A stretch of DNA of 8,081 nucleotides from Saliniplasma sp051745305 (GTDB lineage: Archaea > Thermoplasmatota > Thermoplasmata > Halarchaeoplasmatales > Halarchaeoplasmataceae). Position numbers and translations under genes: made by a program. Each line of letters starts with the position of its first letter. Positions within the stretch are counted from its first letter, which is position 1. The notes under the pieces were generated by a model that had not been told where the DNA came from, made no database searches, and saw nothing but the letters and a program-made list of their open reading frames with translations. The DNA is taken from NCBI GenBank assembly GCA_051745305.1, contig JBNJDY010000066.1, forward strand, positions 1-8,081, read 5' to 3'. This document shows positions 5,847-8,081 of this stretch, piece by piece.

Positions 5847-7121
5847 TCATCCGATAATCTCTTTTTCTGCAGCTCTCTTTACCTTACCTTTTAACTCAGA
5901 GGGACTAGAAACCATCAAAACCCATGGCTGGCTAGGTCTTTTTTGTAGCGCATAAGCTAAAGGACTGTATTTAGAGAGGTTAAACAGCCTACCATCATCT
6001 AAAATTTTTATATCCGTCTTGGCAAGTCTAGGCTCAGATAACTTTAACTCTCTGTTGGGAACATCTATCAGCACTTCATTTTCATCTACTCTAGCATTAT
6101 GTGCAATAGTTTTCTCAAGGTCTCTTATCTCTGATATACTTCCAGGTAATTCAATTTCATCATTATCCCCACGGGCATCTTCTTCTAAAGAATAACAGCG
6201 TTTGTAGAGCCTTCTGTACTTTAATCTATCTATTATCTCGGACTGAAAACCTCCTTTTCTCTTCAAAAAGCACATCAATTCCCAATCTGTCATTCGATAT
6301 ATTTTTTCATGTTCACTATCAAGTCCGTCGATAGCCTTCGCCAACATCAACTCAGCGATCCTGGCGGTTTTGTGTAGGTAAACGGAAGAAAACATCAAAC
6401 CTCTTGCCACCAACATCCCCTCTACCGCAGGGACACCTCCCTTGGTTATCACAAGATTACCGTTGTGTATTTCAATGGTCTGAAGTACCCTCTCTAAGTC
6501 TATAACTCCGTGGGCGGCACCCGTGTAATGAGAATCTCTAAGAAGATAATCCAACTGATCAACATCCATAGGCCCGTGTATCATCTGGTAAAGGTACCTT
6601 TCTTCTCCAAAATATTTCTGACCCTGATGTACGTTAAAATCAGTTATCTTCGAATTGTTATCCCTCCCTTTGATCAGCTCGGCAACTTTATCCTTTGGAA
6701 TATCATTATCATCCAATACCTCTGGTATAGTCGGAACGTCCCTTTCTTCGGTATAAATTTCTCCCCTGATTATCTTTTTAGTTATATCCATATGGTCGCT
6801 GTCAGTGGTTCTACTGAGTATAGATTCCAAAGTATGACTGAAGGGAGCGTGCCCAACGTCATGAAGTAACGCCGCAGCCTTTACTATGTTTTTTTCTTCT
6901 TCCTCAATCCCTAAACTCTCACACATCCTTTCTGCAACGTGATATGCCCCGATAGAATGCTCTAACCTAGTATGATTCGCTCCTGGAAAAACAAGTTTGG
7001 TCAAACCAAGCTGGGCTATACCATGTAACCTCTGAACTTCTGGGGTCTCTAAAAGCTCGAGAAAGGGACCGGATAACTTAACACTTCCGTGAACGGTGTC
7101 CTGAATTGTTTTGTAAGTCAT
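5847..7121 (-). CDS. HD superfamily phosphohydrolase (COG1078/SAMHD1-like)
   Basis: This 424-residue cytoplasmic metal-dependent hydrolase belongs to the family that includes SAMHD1 and bacterial/archaeal dNTP triphosphohydrolases. It opens with the typical IQDTVHGSVKLS. The HD core shows TRLEHSIGAYHVA (51-63; Arg52 and His55, matching SAMHD1 Arg164 and His167), ALLHDVGHAPFSH (84-96; metal ligands His87-Asp88) and MDVDQLDYLLRDS (175-187; Asp178, matching the last metal ligand, and Tyr182). The helical C-terminal half ends in the PLAYAL...PWVLMV pattern seen in this family. SAMHD1 Lys312, which contacts the triphosphate, corresponds to Gln179. A dNTPase role is likely from the family; the actual substrate is not shown. 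ATG 7121 is preferred because a TATA box lies about 26 bases upstream; the adjacent GTG at 7124 would add one residue. It appears to be a single-gene unit, divergent from the DUF2797 gene. Confidence 0.9.
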   Translation of the reverse strand: MTYKTIQDTVHGSVKLSGPFLELLETPEVQRLHGIAQLGLTKLVFPGANHTRLEHSIGAYHVAERMCESLGIEEEEKNIVKAAALLHDVGHAPFSHTLESILSRTTDSDHMDITKKIIRGEIYTEERDVPTIPEVLDDNDIPKDKVAELIKGRDNNSKITDFNVHQGQKYFGEERYLYQMIHGPMDVDQLDYLLRDSHYTGAAHGVIDLERVLQTIEIHNGNLVITKGGVPAVEGMLVARGLMFSSVYLHKTARIAELMLAKAIDGLDSEHEKIYRMTDWELMCFLKRKGGFQSEIIDRLKYRRLYKRCYSLEEDARGDNDEIELPGSISEIRDLEKTIAHNARVDENEVLIDVPNRELKLSEPRLAKTDIKILDDGRLFNLSKYSPLAYALQKRPSQPWVLMVSSPSELKGKVKRAAEKEIIG

Positions 7122-7143
7122 CACTTTGTAAAATAGTAAATGC

Positions 7144-7151
7144 TATTTAAA
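7144..7151 (-). promoter_or_regulatory. TATA-box promoter of the HD phosphohydrolase gene
   Basis: TTTAAATA on the minus strand is centred about 26 bases before ATG 7121, with no Shine-Dalgarno in between. It forms one half of a divergent promoter region; the other half, for the DUF2797 gene, lies about 40 bases away on the + strand. Confidence 0.6.
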
Positions 7152-7187
7152 TCATTCATACCTTAACGCAGTTAAAGTGCAAAAACC

Positions 7188-7197
7188 ATATATTTTT
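7188..7197 (+). promoter_or_regulatory. TATA-box promoter of the DUF2797 gene
   Basis: ATATATTTTT follows a purine-rich GCAAAAACC that resembles a BRE. The box is centred 25-26 bases before GTG 7217. That is the spacing seen at the other leaderless genes here. It would place the TTG at 7196 inside or next to the TATA box, where it could not be in the transcript. Confidence 0.55.
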
Positions 7198-7216
7198 GGA
7201 CGATGTTTTAGAATCA

Positions 7217-8041
7217 GTGTTCAAACAAGCTAACACTCTGTTAAAAGATAGAGAGAAATTGATAAACGAAAAAGAAGTCCATGTTGTTTCTTACAGATGG
7301 GATTCTTTCACCCCTGAACTTAGGGTGTTCAGCGACGAAAAGCTCATAGAGTTGAACCTGGGTAAGATCGATTTTAACGTCTCCCAAGAAAAGATATGCA
7401 TCGGTAATTTCGAAGGTGGATACACACCCTGCCCTAAACAAAGATCCGTTAACACATTTTCTCAATGCAGAGAATGTGCCCCTGAAAGTATTCCTAATTT
7501 AAAGTGTATTTTTGAACCCCAAGATTGTGAAGAATGCCGTGGAGGTTTTTGCGAAGAAGAACATGCAGTCTACCTTGCCTTCCACGGTTACCATCCAAAG
7601 ATAGGGATGACTAAGAAATCCAGGTTGAAGACAAGGTTGATCGAACAGGGGGCTGATGCCTATTCTTTATTGGCAACTCTTCCACATAGGAAAGAGGCAA
7701 GGAAAGAGGAAAAACGTATCAGTGATACTTTAAGCATCAGCCAGAGGGTCAGCAAAAAAAGAAAGTTGAAAACATTTTCTAAAAAGATCGATAAAGAAAG
7801 TATCAGAACCGGTTATAGGTCTGTAAAAAATAGGATCCCGACGGGTAAATTGGTCTTTTTAAATGATTATCCCATCTCGCTACCTTTACGTGCAGTTCCC
7901 AGATACAGGCCGACCCCAGGACTTCACAGAGGAAAGATGGTCGGGATCAAAGGAGAATTTTTGATATATGAAAACAACGGTTTACATGCTTTGAACTTGG
8001 CTGATCTTCCAGGTAGACGTATGAAAGTCTCCGGATTATGA
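7217..8041 (+). CDS. DUF2797 family zinc-binding protein with GIY-YIG-like core
   Basis: This 274-residue protein matches DUF2797, a family of unknown function in archaea and bacteria. Numbered from GTG 7217, an N-terminal part (VVSYRWDSFTPELRVF) leads to a cysteine-rich stretch with Cys72, 84, 87, 97, 104, 107 and 112, probably one or two zinc sites. A compact block follows: HAVYLAF (116-122), PKIGMT (127-132), Arg140, EQGA (143-146) and KEARKEE (159-165). Its spacing resembles GIY-YIG nucleases (GIY, YIG, Arg, Glu). A basic linker (RVSKKRKLK) and a C-terminal beta-rich part (GKMVGIKGEFLIY, ALNLADLPGR) complete it. There is no ATG near the start. GTG 7217 fits a TATA box 25-26 bases upstream; TTG 7196 would add seven residues but overlaps that TATA element. 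Nucleic-acid binding is plausible; catalysis is not shown. Confidence 0.85.
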   Translation: MFKQANTLLKDREKLINEKEVHVVSYRWDSFTPELRVFSDEKLIELNLGKIDFNVSQEKICIGNFEGGYTPCPKQRSVNTFSQCRECAPESIPNLKCIFEPQDCEECRGGFCEEEHAVYLAFHGYHPKIGMTKKSRLKTRLIEQGADAYSLLATLPHRKEARKEEKRISDTLSISQRVSKKRKLKTFSKKIDKESIRTGYRSVKNRIPTGKLVFLNDYPISLPLRAVPRYRPTPGLHRGKMVGIKGEFLIYENNGLHALNLADLPGRRMKVSGL

Positions 8042-8045
8042 ATAA

Positions 8046-8081
8046 TTATTTCAATCTGTTTGATATACCCCTACCAGCTAA
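8046..8081 (-). CDS. Possible C-terminal tail of a convergent gene
   Basis: Reading the minus strand in from the window edge gives LAGRGISNRLK followed by TAA at 8048-8046. It would end four bases from the DUF2797 stop, mirroring the tight convergent pair at 3240/3241. Eleven codons are too few to identify a family or rule out chance. Confidence 0.3.
   Translation of the reverse strand, partial: LAGRGISNRLK

Noticed and set aside
6510..6869. 119-residue + strand frame inside the HD gene
   Set aside because: It lies wholly opposite the conserved HD catalytic region, with no promoter, ribosome site or recognisable domain.
7125..7216. Divergent intergenic region considered as an origin or small RNA locus
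   Set aside because: It is fully explained by two back-to-back TATA promoters. I see no origin-recognition repeats, hairpin or tRNA-like structure.
1..8081. Search for tRNA/rRNA genes, transposases, integrases, toxin-antitoxin or defence cassettes
   Set aside because: None seen; all gaps between genes are under 100 bases and are occupied by promoters or terminators.

Overview
The window is archaeal. Archaea-type proteins support this: a CoaB/CoaC fusion with the archaeal N-terminus, pantoate kinase, a HerA-family ATPase, DUF357, and two exported pilin-like proteins with class III-type signal sequences. Promoters also fit: TATA-like boxes lie about 25-28 bases before start codons that lack a ribosome binding site, so those transcripts are probably leaderless. 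The DNA is AT-rich and uses many ATA, AGA and AGG codons. A euryarchaeal relative (for example Thermoplasmatota) is plausible, but this window alone cannot fix the lineage.

Layout, left to right. Bases 1-123 hold the C-terminal end of an unrecognised + strand gene. A TATA element overlapping its stop drives two overlapping + strand genes (156-626, 623-1153). Each encodes a small single-pass pilin-like protein. Next comes a two-gene + strand coenzyme A operon: coaBC (1206-2384) and pantoate kinase (2386-3240), separated by one base. The pantoate kinase stop directly abuts the stop of a convergent minus-strand pair: a HerA-like ATPase with an acidic N-terminal extension (5123-3537), then a DUF357 protein (3528-3241). 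Upstream of these, also on the minus strand, are two separate units. One encodes an acidic zinc-ribbon protein with a two-helix membrane hairpin (5782-5198). The other encodes a SAMHD1-like HD phosphohydrolase (7121-5847). A divergent promoter region (7125-7216) separates the HD gene from a + strand DUF2797 protein (7217-8041). The last bases may hold the tail of a convergent minus-strand gene.

The CoA genes give a clear pathway: pantoate to 4-phosphopantoate (pantoate kinase), then, after a ligase encoded elsewhere, phosphopantothenate to phosphopantothenoylcysteine to phosphopantetheine (CoaBC). The other units look like separate housekeeping or poorly characterised genes; I see no evidence that they form one system. 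There are no tRNAs, rRNAs, CRISPR arrays, transposases or phage genes, and no gene-free stretch over 100 bases. The least described items are the pilin-like pair, the acidic zinc-ribbon membrane protein with a fresh exact 24-base duplication, and the DUF2797 protein, whose core resembles a GIY-YIG nuclease fold.
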